Source: an uncultured Methylophaga sp. (GTDB taxonomy: Bacteria > Pseudomonadota > Gammaproteobacteria > Nitrosococcales > Methylophagaceae). From it: DNA of 64,000 nucleotides. The DNA is taken from NCBI GenBank assembly GCA_913055695.1, contig CAJXKF010000003.1, positions 1-64,000 of the forward strand. Reading direction: 5' to 3'. Both the position numbers and the translations under genes were made by a program. Below the pieces are notes generated by a model. That model worked only from the letters and a program-made list of their open reading frames with translations, was not told the DNA's origin and ran no database searches. This document shows, piece by piece, positions 17,983 to 28,866 of the stretch; position 1 is the first letter of the stretch, and each line of letters starts with the position of its first letter.

Positions 17983-19008
17983 ATGGCAAGAACCACTGCC
18001 TCTGACAGACTGGTCTTTACTCTGCTGATCTCGATTATCATTCATTTGATTATCGTGCTCGGCATCAGTTTTGACGTCTTTTCCGAACCGACTAATGCGC
18101 CAGTCAATAATCTGGAAATCACCCTGGTCAAACAGCAGGACCGTATCAAGCCGGAAGAGGCGGACTTTCTGGCCCAGGCTGACAATGAAGGTGGTGGTGA
18201 GACTGATACGCCAAGCCCTGAACCGACGCCGGAGTTACCGGTTCCGGTAGTCGAAGAAGCGCCGAGCTCAGAGCCCATCCCCCCTATTGCGATGACTGAA
18301 GTCGAGCCAGAGCCTATACCGCCTGTCGATCCCGAACCTGAACCTATCCCCGAACCACCGGCGCCGGAACCTGAGCCCGCTCCTCCCGAGCCTGAACCCA
18401 AACCGACCCCGCCCGCTCCAGCAGAACCTCAGCCTGAAAAGCCGGTGAAAAAACTGACTCAGGACAAAGCCGAACGCAAGGTTGAGAAAGTGGAGAAACC
18501 GGAGACTGATGTGGAGCCACAGGCTGAAGCAGCACCGGAGCCGCCGCCACGGCCTTCAGCCCGGGAATTAATGCTGCAGGCGAGAAATGAAATTCACGAC
18601 TTGCAGAACAAGCTGAACGAAACCACCCGGGCCCTCAGCGATCGCCCCAAGAAAAGGCGTATTTCAGCCTCTACCAAGGAGTTTGCAGCCGCAGCTTATA
18701 TGAAGGCCTGGGAAATGAAAGTCGAGAATATCGGCAATATGAACTATCCGCAGGAAGCCCGGCGTCAGGGCCTGAATGGCAGCCTGATGCTGTCGGTGGA
18801 TATTAATCCGGACGGCAGTGTGCCTGCCGGTGGCATCGTGATTTCTCGATCATCCGGTCACGAGGTTCTGGACGAAGCGGCGGTTCGGATTGTCCGTCTG
18901 GGGGCACCTTATGCTGCGATACCTGAGAATGTGCTGAAGGATAATGACATGCTCACCATTATCCGTACCTGGAAGTTTGAAACCGGGCAGGGTCTGTCCA
19001 CCCGGTGA
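17983..19008 (+). CDS. tonB: TonB energy transducer
   Basis: 341 residues. One N-terminal membrane segment (about 10-28) is followed by a long Pro/Glu-rich periplasmic spacer (about 65-195) that contains many E-P repeats, a charged helix, and the TonB C-terminal domain (about 240-335; YPQEARRQGLNGSLMLSVDI and the final WKFETG). It couples the proton gradient to outer-membrane transport through ExbB/ExbD. A gshB-tonB neighbourhood is common in gammaproteobacteria. A TonB-dependent lanthanide receptor serving XoxF is conceivable but no receptor is nearby. Confidence 0.9.
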   Translation: MARTTASDRLVFTLLISIIIHLIIVLGISFDVFSEPTNAPVNNLEITLVKQQDRIKPEEADFLAQADNEGGGETDTPSPEPTPELPVPVVEEAPSSEPIPPIAMTEVEPEPIPPVDPEPEPIPEPPAPEPEPAPPEPEPKPTPPAPAEPQPEKPVKKLTQDKAERKVEKVEKPETDVEPQAEAAPEPPPRPSARELMLQARNEIHDLQNKLNETTRALSDRPKKRRISASTKEFAAAAYMKAWEMKVENIGNMNYPQEARRQGLNGSLMLSVDINPDGSVPAGGIVISRSSGHEVLDEAAVRIVRLGAPYAAIPENVLKDNDMLTIIRTWKFETGQGLSTR

Positions 19009-19044
19009 GATCTGGCCGGCGACCGAAGTCACCGGCGTCAACTC

Positions 19045-19479
19045 CTATTGAAACAGATAATCGCGGATTTCTGCTTCGCTCTTGTGAATCAGATTTTTAT
19101 TGATCGTTTGACTGATATGCTTCTGCGTCACACTGCCCAGGCTCTGTTTGAGCTTACCCAAAAAGCCCGGGGAAGAGATGATCACCAGATCGTTGTAATC
19201 ACCGACGCGACGCGCATTTTCCAGCCTTTCACCCACATCATGGGCGAAATGCATGACTTCGGTCTGCTTGGGCTCGGTCCTTGGCTCCATCGCATGACGA
19301 CCACCCTGACCATGACTGTCAAAAGTCCGGCCGGCATCGTCAGTGACCAGTTCTTCATCCTTGAGACGGCTGGCCGTATTAACCATATCATCCACTTCTT
19401 TAAGCGGGCTGGTCCGGCTTTCCACCGAAAAGATTCTGGCGCGGCTGCTCTCGGCAACGACGACCCATTTTTTCTTCAT
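19045..19479 (-). CDS. Host attachment family protein (AtsE-like, eRF1-like fold)
   Basis: 144 residues from ATG 19479, preceded by GAGAGGAG. The upstream in-frame extension to 19548 lacks a ribosome site. The N-terminus WVVVAESSRARIFSV and the C-terminal DLVIISSPGFLGKLKQSL with the SQTINKNLIHKS segment match the family annotated as required for attachment to host cells. That name comes from a plant-associated bacterium; the true molecular role is unclear and the fold resembles the archaeal eRF1 domain used in ribosome binding. It converges on tonB. Confidence 0.8.
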   Translation of the reverse strand: MKKKWVVVAESSRARIFSVESRTSPLKEVDDMVNTASRLKDEELVTDDAGRTFDSHGQGGRHAMEPRTEPKQTEVMHFAHDVGERLENARRVGDYNDLVIISSPGFLGKLKQSLGSVTQKHISQTINKNLIHKSEAEIRDYLFQ

Positions 19480-19630
19480 AGTCGATACTCCTCTCGCTTG
19501 GGTCAGACAAGCAACGCAAAGCAACAAGCGGTTAACTGCTCTGCGCATTGTTGAATCGATAGAAGCTTCAGTTCGACTATAACAAACTATTCAGGGGTTT
19601 GTCTGCGCCTGACAAAACAAAATAAAATCT

Positions 19631-20254
19631 TTATTTTTCAATGCTTTGATACAGTGAATAACCTTGTGCCGCTTTGCTGATATCACTGTATTGTAGTGGC
19701 AACGCGGCCTTCAGCTGGTCGGCCAGTTGCTGCACTTTTTTTATCTCGCCCTGCTTCAGTTCCAGCTCGATTTCATGAATGGGCGTTTGCTTATTTCCTG
19801 CGCGCACCTCACCCCGGTCATACGCCATTTCCACTTGGGTGCCGTCATCCAATTGCAGCGGCATCACCAGCCTTTCAAACTCGGTGGTAAATAGCGGCTT
19901 GATGGCATCCCAGATCGCGGCATTCGCTACCAGTGGTGACAGTTCGGTCTGTTTCAGCAGCCTCTTATCAAATTCAGGCCCCTCGAGCGGATGCTCCCAT
20001 TCCTTCCTTTGATGCAGACCGTTTTCAGCCTTGCCGGTACATTTCACGGTCTGTAGCCACTGCTCACCAATCTGACGCAGGCGCAGTCCGGCGCCGAATT
20101 TTTTCAGCTCGAGGTCAGGGGTATCAAAGTAGGTGCTGAGCAAATGAATTTGCTGGCCCGGTTGTTCCAGCATCGCCATCAGCCAGTCCAGCTTGTTTAG
20201 ATCCAGCGCTTGCTCCTGAGTGACCTGCAGTTTGATTTCCTGTTCTAGACTCAT
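19631..20254 (-). CDS. CYTH domain protein, probable inorganic triphosphatase
   Basis: 207 residues. The ExExK signature is EQEIK at residues 4-8, followed by the beta-strand pattern of the triphosphate tunnel ([41 protein letters not shown]). Such enzymes cleave inorganic triphosphate or act on thiamine triphosphate. The E. coli YgiF homologue has an added CHAD domain, which is absent here. The ATG overlaps the stop of uvrA (ATGA), so it is translated in the uvrA operon. Confidence 0.88.
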   Translation of the reverse strand: MSLEQEIKLQVTQEQALDLNKLDWLMAMLEQPGQQIHLLSTYFDTPDLELKKFGAGLRLRQIGEQWLQTVKCTGKAENGLHQRKEWEHPLEGPEFDKRLLKQTELSPLVANAAIWDAIKPLFTTEFERLVMPLQLDDGTQVEMAYDRGEVRAGNKQTPIHEIELELKQGEIKKVQQLADQLKAALPLQYSDISKAAQGYSLYQSIEK

Positions 20255-23097
20255 GATTGCAACAGCGGTTTCAGATAATGGCCGGTATAGGAGGATTCAT
20301 GCTCGGCAACCTCTTCCGGTGTGCCGGTCGCCACCACCATACCGCCGCCGGAGCCCCCTTCCGGCCCCATATCAATAATCCAGTCAGCGGTTTTAATCAC
20401 ATCCAGATTATGCTCGATAACGACGATGGTATTACCACGATCCCGCAAGCTATGCAGGACTTTCAGCAGTTGCTCGATATCGTAGAAATGCAGACCCGTT
20501 GTCGGTTCATCCAGCACATACAAAGTCTTGCCGGTATCGCGCTTGGACAGTTCCTTGGCCAGTTTCACCCGCTGGGCTTCACCGCCGGACAGCGTGGTCG
20601 CATTCTGCCCCAGCTTGATGTAGGTCAGTCCCACATCAATCAGCGTTTGCAGCTTCTTGGCGACCACCGGGATATTTTCGAAAAAGACATTGGCTTCCTC
20701 GATGGTCATATCCAGCACTTCGGTAATGGTTTTGCCCTTGTAACGGATATCCAGCGTTTCGCGGTTATAGCGGGCACCTTTACAGACATCGCAGGGCACA
20801 TAAATATCAGGGAGGAAGTGCATCTCGACCTTGATAAGACCATCCCCCTGGCAGGCTTCACAACGGCCGCCTTTGACATTGAAACTGAAGCGGCCCGGTC
20901 CATAACCGCGGGAGCGGGCTTCCGGCGTGCCGGCAAACAGTTCACGAATCGGTGTAAACAGACCGGTATAAGTTGCTGGGTTGGAGCGCGGCGTTCTGCC
21001 AATCGGGCTCTGGTTGATGGCGACGACTTTATCCAGTTGATCCAGTCCCAGAATATCCTGGTGCGGCGCCGGTTCATCGGAAGAGCCATTGAGGGTTCTG
21101 GCCGTGAGCTTCAATAAGGTTTCATTGATCAGCGTTGATTTACCGGAACCCGACACGCCGGTCACGCAGGTCATCAGCCCCACCGGAATATCAATATCGA
21201 CATTCTGCAGATTGTTACCACAGGCACCGCGCAGACCAATCACCTTGCCGGCATGAAATTTTTCACGCTGGGCTGGCACTTCGATTTTACGCTTACCGGA
21301 CAGGAACTGACCGGTGAGTGATTCTTCACACTCCATGATCTGCTGCGGTGACCCCTGACAGACGATATCACCGCCATGGACACCGGCTCCCGGGCCGATA
21401 TCGAGCACAAAATCGGCGGTGCGGATGGCATCTTCATCATGCTCGACCACGATCACAGTATTGCCCAGATCCCGCAGCCGGGTCAGCGTCGCCAGTAATC
21501 GATCATTATCACGCTGATGCAGACCAATAGACGGTTCATCGAGGATATACATGACGCCGACCAGGCCGGCACCAATCTGACTGGCGAGACGGATCCGCTG
21601 GGCCTCACCGCCGGACAGGGTTTCGGCACTGCGGGCCAGATTCAGATAATCCAGGCCAACATTGACCAGAAAACTCAGGCGGGCGGAAATTTCAGTAATA
21701 ATCTTGGCCGCAATTTCGCCCCGGTTGCCCGGCAAGCTGAGTGTGTCGAAGAAACTACTGGCTTCGCCTATGGGCATTTGGGTCACTTCAGGCAGCGTGG
21801 TCTCATTGACATAAACATGCCGTGAAGCCTGGGTCAGGCGGGTGCCGTTACAATCCGGGCAGGCTCGCACAGAATGGAAACGCGCCAGTTCTTCCCGCAC
21901 GCTATTGGATTCAGTCTCATGATAGCGCCGCTGCATATTGGGGATGATGCCTTCAAACGGATGCTTACGTGCCACCTGTTTGCCGCGGTCCCCCATGTAC
22001 TTGAATTCAATGGCGGTGTTGCCACTGCCGTAGAGTAGCACCTGGCGGACTTCTTCGGATAAGTCATCAAAAGGGGTCTCCAGGTCAAACTGATAGTGCT
22101 TCGCCAGCGACTGCAGCATCTGATAATAATACGCATTGCGCCGATCCCAGCCGCGAATCGCACCGGCGGTCAGGCTCATTTCCGGATGAGCGACCACACG
22201 GGCCGGATCGACGAATTGTTTGACCCCCAGCCCGTCGCAGGTGCCACAGGCTCCGGCCGGATTATTGAAAGAGAACATGCGCGGTTCCAGCTCGGAAATC
22301 GAGTAGCCGCACTGTGGACAGGCGAAGCGCGCTGAGAACAGCGTCTCATCGCTCTCATCATCCATATCGACGACCTTGGCCACCCCATCGGCCATCTTCA
22401 GGGCGGTCTCAAACGACTCGGCCAGCCGCTGCTGCAGATCATCACGCACTTTAAACCGGTCGACGACCGCCTCAATCGTGTGTTTTTTACGCAGCTCCAG
22501 TTCCGGTGGATTATCCAGTTCGATGACCTGCCCGTTGACGCGGGCACGGACAAAACCCTGAATCCGCAATTCTTCCAGCACATCGCGGTGCTCGCCTTTA
22601 CGATCCTGAATCACCGGCGCCAGCAGCATCAGTTTTTTGCCTTCCGGCATTTCCAGCACCATATCCACCATCTGACTGACGGTCTGGGCGGCCAGGGGTT
22701 GATGATGGGTCGGACAGCGAGGTTCACCGGCGCGGGCAAACAGCAGCCGCAGATAATCGTAGATTTCGGTAATAGTGCCGACAGTGGAACGCGGGTTGTG
22801 GGAGGTGGATTTCTGTTCGATGGAAATCGCCGGTGACAAACCTTCGATGTGGTCAACATCAGGTTTTTCCATCATTGACAGGAACTGACGCGCATAAGCG
22901 GACAGGGATTCGACATATCGACGCTGTCCTTCTGCGTATAATGTGTCGAACGCAAGCGAGGATTTTCCCGACCCGGAAAGGCCGGTAATGACAATCAGCG
23001 CATCTCTGGGCAAATCCAGATCAATGTTCTTCAGGTTGTGGGTTCGGGCCCCACGGATGCTGATTTGCTTCATCCCGGGAACGCTTATATTTTTCAT
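20251..23097 (-). CDS. uvrA: Excinuclease ABC subunit A
   Basis: 948 residues from 23097, or 940 (the E. coli length) from an ATG at 23073. Two ABC ATPase units are seen: Walker [11 protein letters not shown] near residue 40 and [10 protein letters not shown] near 650, with LSGGEAQR signatures for each. Zinc modules have CPQCG...CGTCDG and CEACQ...CDVCKG. UvrA recognises bulky DNA lesions with UvrB. The gene is divergent from the MFS gene with only 50 bp between them, and I see no convincing LexA box there. Confidence 0.98.
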   Translation of the reverse strand: MKNISVPGMKQISIRGARTHNLKNIDLDLPRDALIVITGLSGSGKSSLAFDTLYAEGQRRYVESLSAYARQFLSMMEKPDVDHIEGLSPAISIEQKSTSHNPRSTVGTITEIYDYLRLLFARAGEPRCPTHHQPLAAQTVSQMVDMVLEMPEGKKLMLLAPVIQDRKGEHRDVLEELRIQGFVRARVNGQVIELDNPPELELRKKHTIEAVVDRFKVRDDLQQRLAESFETALKMADGVAKVVDMDDESDETLFSARFACPQCGYSISELEPRMFSFNNPAGACGTCDGLGVKQFVDPARVVAHPEMSLTAGAIRGWDRRNAYYYQMLQSLAKHYQFDLETPFDDLSEEVRQVLLYGSGNTAIEFKYMGDRGKQVARKHPFEGIIPNMQRRYHETESNSVREELARFHSVRACPDCNGTRLTQASRHVYVNETTLPEVTQMPIGEASSFFDTLSLPGNRGEIAAKIITEISARLSFLVNVGLDYLNLARSAETLSGGEAQRIRLASQIGAGLVGVMYILDEPSIGLHQRDNDRLLATLTRLRDLGNTVIVVEHDEDAIRTADFVLDIGPGAGVHGGDIVCQGSPQQIMECEESLTGQFLSGKRKIEVPAQREKFHAGKVIGLRGACGNNLQNVDIDIPVGLMTCVTGVSGSGKSTLINETLLKLTARTLNGSSDEPAPHQDILGLDQLDKVVAINQSPIGRTPRSNPATYTGLFTPIRELFAGTPEARSRGYGPGRFSFNVKGGRCEACQGDGLIKVEMHFLPDIYVPCDVCKGARYNRETLDIRYKGKTITEVLDMTIEEANVFFENIPVVAKKLQTLIDVGLTYIKLGQNATTLSGGEAQRVKLAKELSKRDTGKTLYVLDEPTTGLHFYDIEQLLKVLHSLRDRGNTIVVIEHNLDVIKTADWIIDMGPEGGSGGGMVVATGTPEEVAEHESSYTGHYLKPLLQS

Positions 23098-23147
23098 CAG
23101 GTTTCCGTAGTAAAATCAAACGGATCAATATACTCTGTCCAACTATC

Positions 23148-24533
23148 ATGACGCAAAAACAAACTGATTCGACCGCAATGACTGCGTTGGAAAAACGCAG
23201 CATTTCAGGCCTTTCCCTCATTTTTGCCCTCAGAATGCTGGGCCTGTTCATGATCCTGCCGGTGTTTTCGATTTCCGCTCACCAATACAGCGGCAGCACA
23301 CCGATGATGATCGGTCTCGCCATCGGTGCCTATGGGCTGACCCAGGCCCTGCTGCAAATTCCTTTCGGTATGCTCTCGGATCGCTTCGGCCGCAAAAAAA
23401 TCATCAGCCTCGGGCTGATTTTATTTGCCATCGGCAGTGTCGTTGCCGCCATGGCCAGCAGTATTGAAATGGTCATTGTCGGCCGGCTCTTGCAGGGCAG
23501 CGGTGCTATTGCCGCTGCTGTGATGGCCCTGACCGCTGATCTGACCCGCGATGAGCAACGTACCAAGGCGATGGCCAGCATCGGCATCAGTATCGGTTTA
23601 TCTTTCTCGATTGCGCTGGCGACCGGGGCGGCGCTTGAGCACTGGCTGGGCCTGTCAGGCATTTTCTGGGCGACGGCCCTGATGGCACTGCTGGGTCTGG
23701 CGGTACTGTATTTGTGGGTGCCTTCGCCTCATCGTCGTATTAGTCATCGCGATATCGAGCCGGTTCCAAAGCAGTTTAAAAACGTGCTGTCCAACCCGCA
23801 GATCATGCGTCTGGTGTTCAGCATCATGGTGTTGCACCTGCTTTTGACCACCAGCTTTTTTGCGCTGCCGCTGGCATTGCAGAACGGGGCTGGTCTCGAA
23901 AAAAGTCAGCATGCGCTGGCCTATCTACCGGTTCTGCTGCTGGCGTTTGTCACCATGGTGCCGTTTATCATCATTGCCGAAAAAAAGCGCAAGATGAAAA
24001 CCGTTTTTCTGGGGGCGATAGCCGTATTAGGCCTCGCTCAGCTGGGCTGGGCCATACTGCCAAGTTCCTTAACCGCCATCCTGCTGTTTCTGTGGCTGTT
24101 TTTTACCGGCTTCAATATTCTGGAAGCCAGCCTGCCGTCAATGATGTCCAAGCTGAGTCCACTGGAAAATAAAGGCACGGCAATGGGGATTTATTCCAGT
24201 GCCCAGTTTCTCGGGGCCTTTATCGGTGGCGCGATGGGCGGCATGCTCTACGCGAAATTCGGCCTGGACGGGATTTTCTATGCCAGCAGCGCCCTGATTT
24301 TCATCTGGCTGCTTCTGGTATTACCGATGCAGGCACCACGACACTACAGCAATCGCATTATTCATATGAATGAGAGCGCGCTGGCTGACATCGATCTTTT
24401 TATCAACGAGCTCAACGCTATTAAAGGCGTCAAAGAGACCATTGTGGTGCCCGAAGAGCAGGTGGCCTACGTCAAATTTTCACCGGATGAAATTAATCTG
24501 TCGGAACTGGAGTCTTTCGCTTTTCAGCGTTAG
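23148..24533 (+). CDS. yajR: MFS transporter with C-terminal YAM domain, YajR-like
   Basis: 461 residues with 12 predicted membrane segments. The cytoplasmic loop motif GMLSDRFGRKK (motif A) lies near residues 75-85. After the last helix (about residue 395) a soluble tail of about 65 residues has the beta-alpha-beta pattern of the YAM domain (VKETIVVPEEQVAYVKF). Together these match YajR, a proton-coupled drug-efflux-type transporter of unknown substrate. The uvrA-MFS-ssb arrangement is common in gammaproteobacteria. The ssb gene follows at 42 bp. Confidence 0.88.
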   Translation: MTQKQTDSTAMTALEKRSISGLSLIFALRMLGLFMILPVFSISAHQYSGSTPMMIGLAIGAYGLTQALLQIPFGMLSDRFGRKKIISLGLILFAIGSVVAAMASSIEMVIVGRLLQGSGAIAAAVMALTADLTRDEQRTKAMASIGISIGLSFSIALATGAALEHWLGLSGIFWATALMALLGLAVLYLWVPSPHRRISHRDIEPVPKQFKNVLSNPQIMRLVFSIMVLHLLLTTSFFALPLALQNGAGLEKSQHALAYLPVLLLAFVTMVPFIIIAEKKRKMKTVFLGAIAVLGLAQLGWAILPSSLTAILLFLWLFFTGFNILEASLPSMMSKLSPLENKGTAMGIYSSAQFLGAFIGGAMGGMLYAKFGLDGIFYASSALIFIWLLLVLPMQAPRHYSNRIIHMNESALADIDLFINELNAIKGVKETIVVPEEQVAYVKFSPDEINLSELESFAFQR

Positions 24534-24575
24534 CATCGTAGAATAAAACATTACATTTCAACCAAGGATTTTGCC

Positions 24576-25058
24576 ATGTCAGTAAACAAGGTCATTCTCG
24601 TCGGCCGCCTGGGTACAGAGCCCGAAAGCCGCGCATTCCCTAACGGTGGCTCGATCTGCAACCTGCGTATTGCCACTTCGGAAACCTGGAAGGATCGCCA
24701 GACCGGTGAGCGCCAGGAACGCACAGAATGGCACCGGGTAGTGCTTCGTAACAAACTGGGTGAAATTGCCCAGCAATATCTGCACAAAGGCTCTCAGGTT
24801 TATATCGAAGGCCGTATTCAAACCCGTAAATGGCAGGATCAAAGCGGTCAGGACCGTTACACCACAGAAATCGTCGGTAACGAAATGACTATGCTCGACA
24901 GTAAAGGCAGCAGTGGTGGTAGCGGTAGCGACACCTCGTTCGACCAACGTCCTCAGCAGCAATCCGGCGGCTATAACGCGCCGCAGCCGGCTTCCAGTTC
25001 TGCCGGCCCGGATTACGGCGGTGATGCCGATTACTATGATGACGATATTCCGTTTTAG
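24576..25058 (+). CDS. ssb: Single-stranded DNA-binding protein
   Basis: 160 residues. The N-terminal OB fold ([35 protein letters not shown]) occupies about residues 1-110, followed by a Gly/Ser/Gln-rich linker and the acidic tip DYYDDDIPF that binds partner repair proteins. The AAGGA site is well placed. It coats single-stranded DNA in replication, recombination and repair. A strong terminator follows. Confidence 0.98.
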   Translation: MSVNKVILVGRLGTEPESRAFPNGGSICNLRIATSETWKDRQTGERQERTEWHRVVLRNKLGEIAQQYLHKGSQVYIEGRIQTRKWQDQSGQDRYTTEIVGNEMTMLDSKGSSGGSGSDTSFDQRPQQQSGGYNAPQPASSSAGPDYGGDADYYDDDIPF

Positions 25059-25079
25059 GACTTATCTGCGACATCTAAA

Positions 25080-25105
25080 GAAAAGCCCCGTTCAGGGGCT
25101 TTTTT
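25080..25105. terminator. Bidirectional Rho-independent terminator
   Basis: AAAGCCCC pairs with GGGGCTTT across a five-base loop, followed by a T run. It lies between the convergent ssb and deacetylase genes, which end at 25058 and 25111. Confidence 0.85.
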
Positions 25106-25110
25106 ATGGC

Positions 25111-26031
25111 TCAGCCCAGCAGCGCCTTGAGATGCGCCACCACACTGCGGCCCAGCGCTGACAGCGCATAACCACCTTCCAGTACCGAGACAATGCGGCC
25201 ACCGGCGTCGCGATCAGCCACGGTCTTTATCTGCTCGCTGAGCCAGGCATAGTCATCCTCCACCAGGCACAGCTCCGACATATCATCTTCACGATGGCCG
25301 TCGAAACCGGCAGAAATCAGAATCAGTTCCGGCTTGAAAGCCTCCAGTGCCGGTAGCCAGTGCTTTTCGACACCGGTTCGAAGTTCAGCCCCACCGGCAC
25401 CCGCCGCAAGCGGAACATTAATGATGTGACCCTGATATTTGGGCTCACCACTGCCCGGATAAAACGGATGCTGAAAGCTGGAACAGATCAGGACCTGCTG
25501 ACTCTCTGCGAAAATCTGTTCAGTACCATTACCAAAATGCGCGTCAAAGTCGATAATCGCGACTCTGTTGAGGTCATAAACCTCAAGGGCGTGGGCGGCA
25601 CCGACCGCGACATTATTGAACAGACAGAATCCCATCGCCTTATCCCGTTCGGCATGATGACCGGGTGGCCGTACCGCACAGAAAGCCAGTTGGTGATGCC
25701 CCTCCATGATCAAATCCACAGCCTCTACCACGGCCCCGGCTGCCCTTCCCGCTGCGGTCAGTGTGTCCGGCATCATGATCGTGTCAGCATCCAGCCATAC
25801 CTGCTCCTGGCTATCGAGCTTACGGTAAAGCTCATCGAGATAAAACGCGTCATGGACCCGCTCAAGTTGCTCACGTGTCACCAGTGGAGCCTGGTAATGA
25901 TGTAATATCATTTCCAGTCCGCTGGCGAGCAACTGATCATGGATCGCAGAAAGTCGCTCTGCCGTTTCCGGGTGATAGGATACGGTCTGATGCAACATGC
26001 AGTCGGGATGTGAAATCAGTGCCAGGGTCAT
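25111..26031 (-). CDS. Histone deacetylase family protein
   Basis: 306 residues of the arginase/deacetylase fold. RPPGHHAERDKAMGFCLFNN near residue 135 holds the catalytic histidine pair; DFDAHFGNGTE and the later SAGFDGHREDD supply zinc-binding aspartates and histidine. Bacterial members remove acetyl groups from polyamines, acetoin-pathway proteins or lysines. It is divergent, by 54 bp, from a gene with a GNAT acetyltransferase domain, so the pair could act in opposite directions on protein acetylation; that is an inference from position. Confidence 0.9.
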   Translation of the reverse strand: MTLALISHPDCMLHQTVSYHPETAERLSAIHDQLLASGLEMILHHYQAPLVTREQLERVHDAFYLDELYRKLDSQEQVWLDADTIMMPDTLTAAGRAAGAVVEAVDLIMEGHHQLAFCAVRPPGHHAERDKAMGFCLFNNVAVGAAHALEVYDLNRVAIIDFDAHFGNGTEQIFAESQQVLICSSFQHPFYPGSGEPKYQGHIINVPLAAGAGGAELRTGVEKHWLPALEAFKPELILISAGFDGHREDDMSELCLVEDDYAWLSEQIKTVADRDAGGRIVSVLEGGYALSALGRSVVAHLKALLG

Positions 26032-26085
26032 TATTGCCAGTCATGCCGAAAGGGTTATAAGCCGATAGCTTATCAGGAAGGAGTC

Positions 26086-28770
26086 ATGAATACGCATTAT
26101 CTGGATCGCCTGTTTTCTCCCCGCGGTATTGCCGTATTCGGTGCCAGCGAAGAGCAAAACTCGGTAGGCCGGCGCGTATTCGATAATCTGCTCAGCGGCG
26201 ACTTTCGCGGCCCCGTCTATGCCATCAACCCCAAACATAAAAAAGTATTGAGCCAGCCCTGTTTCGCCAGCATTGCCGAGACGCCCAAGGCTATCGATCT
26301 GGCTGTGATTGCCACCCCGGCCGAGACCGTACCCGATATTATCCGGCAGTGCGGTGAGCATGGCGTCAGCGCTGCGATTATTATTTCCGCCGGCTTCAGT
26401 GAAGGTCAGGGTCAGGGCATCGCACTGGAAAAAACCGTGGTGCAGCTAGCCGATCGCTATCAGATGCAGTTACTGGGACCCAACTGTCTTGGCTTGATTC
26501 GACCGTCCATCGGCATGAATGCGACTTTCAGCAAAAATACCGCCCTGCCGGGACAGCTGGCACTGATTTCGCAGTCGGGCGCACTCTGCACCGCTATTCT
26601 GGACTGGGCCTGTGCCAATGATGTCGGCTTTTCCACCATCGTCTCACTGGGGAATGCAGCCGATATCGATTTCGGCGATCTGCTGGATTATCTTGCCCAG
26701 GATCCGAAAACCCAGAGCATTCTCCTGTATGTCGAAGGTATCCGTGATGCCCGCCGGTTTATGAGCGGCCTCAGAATTGCGTCGAGAATGAAGCCGGTGG
26801 TAGTGATTAAGGCCGGTCGTCATCTGGCCGCTTCACAGGCAGCGGTGACGCACACCGGGGCGATGATTGGCGGTGATGATGTTTTTAATGCAGCCCTGAA
26901 ACGCGCCGGTGTGGTGCGGGCTGACAGCATTCAGCAGTTATTTGCCGCCGCAGAAATACTGTCCACACAAAGCCGCGTCAATGGTCGCCGGCTGGCGATT
27001 GTCACCAATGGCGGCGGCCTGGGTGTGATGGCGACTGATCGTGCCGTGGATCTGAATATCGAGCTGGCTGAATTATCTGCAGCCACCATCGAGGCGCTGA
27101 ATCAGTCGCTGCCACCGCACTGGTCACAGCGAAACCCGGTCGATATTCTGGGAGACGCATCTCCCGAGCGCTATCAACAGGCGGTCAAAAGCTGTCTTGC
27201 TGATGACAATGTGGATGGTGTGCTGGTGATGCTCTCCCCCCAGGCAATGACCGACCCGGATGCCTGCGCTGAAGCGGTCATTGAGGCGCAGCAGGGTCAG
27301 TCCAAACCGGTTCTGGCCTGCTGGATGGGCCAGGATTTAATCGCCGAAGCCGACAAGCGGTTTGCCCGCCATCATCTGCCCTGTTTCAGCAACCCGGAAT
27401 CATCGGTGGAAGCCTTTGCCTGCCTGTCCCGCTTCCACGATAACCAGCAGTTACTGATGCAGGTGCCGGGGCCGCTGGCCTCACACAGCGCTCCTGATGT
27501 GGAGGGCGCAAGACTGATTATCGACAGCGTGTTGTCTGAGGGAAGGCATATTCTGAGCACCACCGAATCTCGGGCTTTATTGAAAGCCTTTAATATTCCG
27601 GTCAGCTTCAGCATTGACTGTGACAGTGCCAATGCAGCGCTGGTCGCCGCCGAAACCCTGGGCTATCCAGTGGTCATGAAAATCAGTTCACCGTCGATTG
27701 TGCATAAAACCGAAGTTGGCGGTGTCCGCCTTAACATCAGCAACGCGCCGGCGGTGCGTACCACCTACAACGAGTTGCTGGAACAGGTGCATGTCAATCA
27801 GGGCAATCCCTACGCCACCCATGTCACTGTCGAACCGATGTATGTGACGCCGTCGGGACGGGAACTGCTGGTCGGTGCCAGCCGTGACCCGGTATTCGGC
27901 ACGGCGATAGTCTTCGGTGCCGGCGGAATTAAGGTCGAAGTGCTGCAGGATCGGGCCATTGCCCTGCCGCCTTTGAATCACTTTCTGGCCGAAAGGCTGA
28001 TTGCCGAAACCAGGATATCGGGTCTGTTGGGTGAATTCCGCGGGCTACCACCAATCAACCGCGAATCGCTGATACAGGTCCTGTTACGGGTCTCGGAAAT
28101 GGTCTGCGAACTGCCTGAATTACTATCACTGGATATCAACCCGCTGATTGCCGATGAAAAAGGTGTAATGGCACTCGATGCCCGCATTGAAGTCGGCCAC
28201 CAGCCGGCTGGCATCAACCGCTATGATCACCTGGCGATTCATCCCTACCCCAATCAGCTGATTACGCTGGATCAGCTACCCGACGGCAGTAATATCACCA
28301 TCCGGCCCATTCGCCCGGAAGATGCCATGATTGAGCAGGATTTTTTCCGCAAGCTGTCCGCAGAATCGCGTTATTTCCGTTTTATGCAGCGGCTGAATGA
28401 GCTGACTCAGGATATGCTGATTCGCTTCACCCAGCTTGATTACAGCCGGGAGCTGGCACTGATTGCCGTCACCGATATTGATGATGAAGAAACCGAGGTC
28501 GGCGTGGCCCGTTACACCATGAACCCGGATGGCCAGAGCTGCGAATTTGCGCTGGTGGTGGCTGATGAATGGCAGCATCGCGGCATCGGCTCCAGACTGA
28601 TGAAAGCCCTGATTGCCAGCGCCCGCCAGCAAGGCTTCAGTCGGATGAATGGCGAAATTCTGTCGACCAATATCAATATGCAGCGCCTGGCCGAGGAGTT
28701 GGGCTTCAAACTCCGTAACGATCCTGATGATCCCGGTGTCAAACTCGCCAGTAAAAGCCTCGTCAACTGA
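26086..28770 (+). CDS. ADP-forming acyl-CoA synthetase fused to GNAT acetyltransferase (PatZ/Pka-like)
   Basis: 894 residues, near the length of E. coli PatZ (YfiQ). Order: CoA-binding Rossmann domain (about 8-130), succinyl-CoA-ligase-like domain (about 150-460) with the phospho-histidine motif VTHTGA near residue 254, ATP-grasp domain (about 490-710), and GNAT domain (about 735-890; acetyl-CoA loop near WQHRGIGSRLM). In enteric PatZ the synthetase part is inactive and the protein acetylates lysines of acetyl-CoA synthetase and other enzymes. Here the histidine is kept, so real acid-CoA ligase activity is also possible. AAGGAG precedes the ATG. Confidence 0.9.
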   Translation: MNTHYLDRLFSPRGIAVFGASEEQNSVGRRVFDNLLSGDFRGPVYAINPKHKKVLSQPCFASIAETPKAIDLAVIATPAETVPDIIRQCGEHGVSAAIIISAGFSEGQGQGIALEKTVVQLADRYQMQLLGPNCLGLIRPSIGMNATFSKNTALPGQLALISQSGALCTAILDWACANDVGFSTIVSLGNAADIDFGDLLDYLAQDPKTQSILLYVEGIRDARRFMSGLRIASRMKPVVVIKAGRHLAASQAAVTHTGAMIGGDDVFNAALKRAGVVRADSIQQLFAAAEILSTQSRVNGRRLAIVTNGGGLGVMATDRAVDLNIELAELSAATIEALNQSLPPHWSQRNPVDILGDASPERYQQAVKSCLADDNVDGVLVMLSPQAMTDPDACAEAVIEAQQGQSKPVLACWMGQDLIAEADKRFARHHLPCFSNPESSVEAFACLSRFHDNQQLLMQVPGPLASHSAPDVEGARLIIDSVLSEGRHILSTTESRALLKAFNIPVSFSIDCDSANAALVAAETLGYPVVMKISSPSIVHKTEVGGVRLNISNAPAVRTTYNELLEQVHVNQGNPYATHVTVEPMYVTPSGRELLVGASRDPVFGTAIVFGAGGIKVEVLQDRAIALPPLNHFLAERLIAETRISGLLGEFRGLPPINRESLIQVLLRVSEMVCELPELLSLDINPLIADEKGVMALDARIEVGHQPAGINRYDHLAIHPYPNQLITLDQLPDGSNITIRPIRPEDAMIEQDFFRKLSAESRYFRFMQRLNELTQDMLIRFTQLDYSRELALIAVTDIDDEETEVGVARYTMNPDGQSCEFALVVADEWQHRGIGSRLMKALIASARQQGFSRMNGEILSTNINMQRLAEELGFKLRNDPDDPGVKLASKSLVN

Positions 28771-28866
28771 GCCAGCTCACAAAATCGCGTTATTTTGCTG
28801 TCTGGGGATTGATTCGCCATAGCAACAGTGGGAGCATCAAACTATGACAACAATAAAGGTCAATGC

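Noticed and set aside
18290-18420. Repetitive Pro/Glu codons in tonB as a possible DNA repeat
   Set aside because: The pattern is explained by the periplasmic spacer of TonB and shows no exact tandem unit.
20257-21117. A 286-codon open frame on the plus strand opposite uvrA
   Set aside because: It is antisense to conserved UvrA motifs, has no ribosome site and its composition looks like a codon shadow.
23098-23147. LexA box between uvrA and the MFS gene
   Set aside because: No CTG-N10-CAG pattern is present in the 50 bp.
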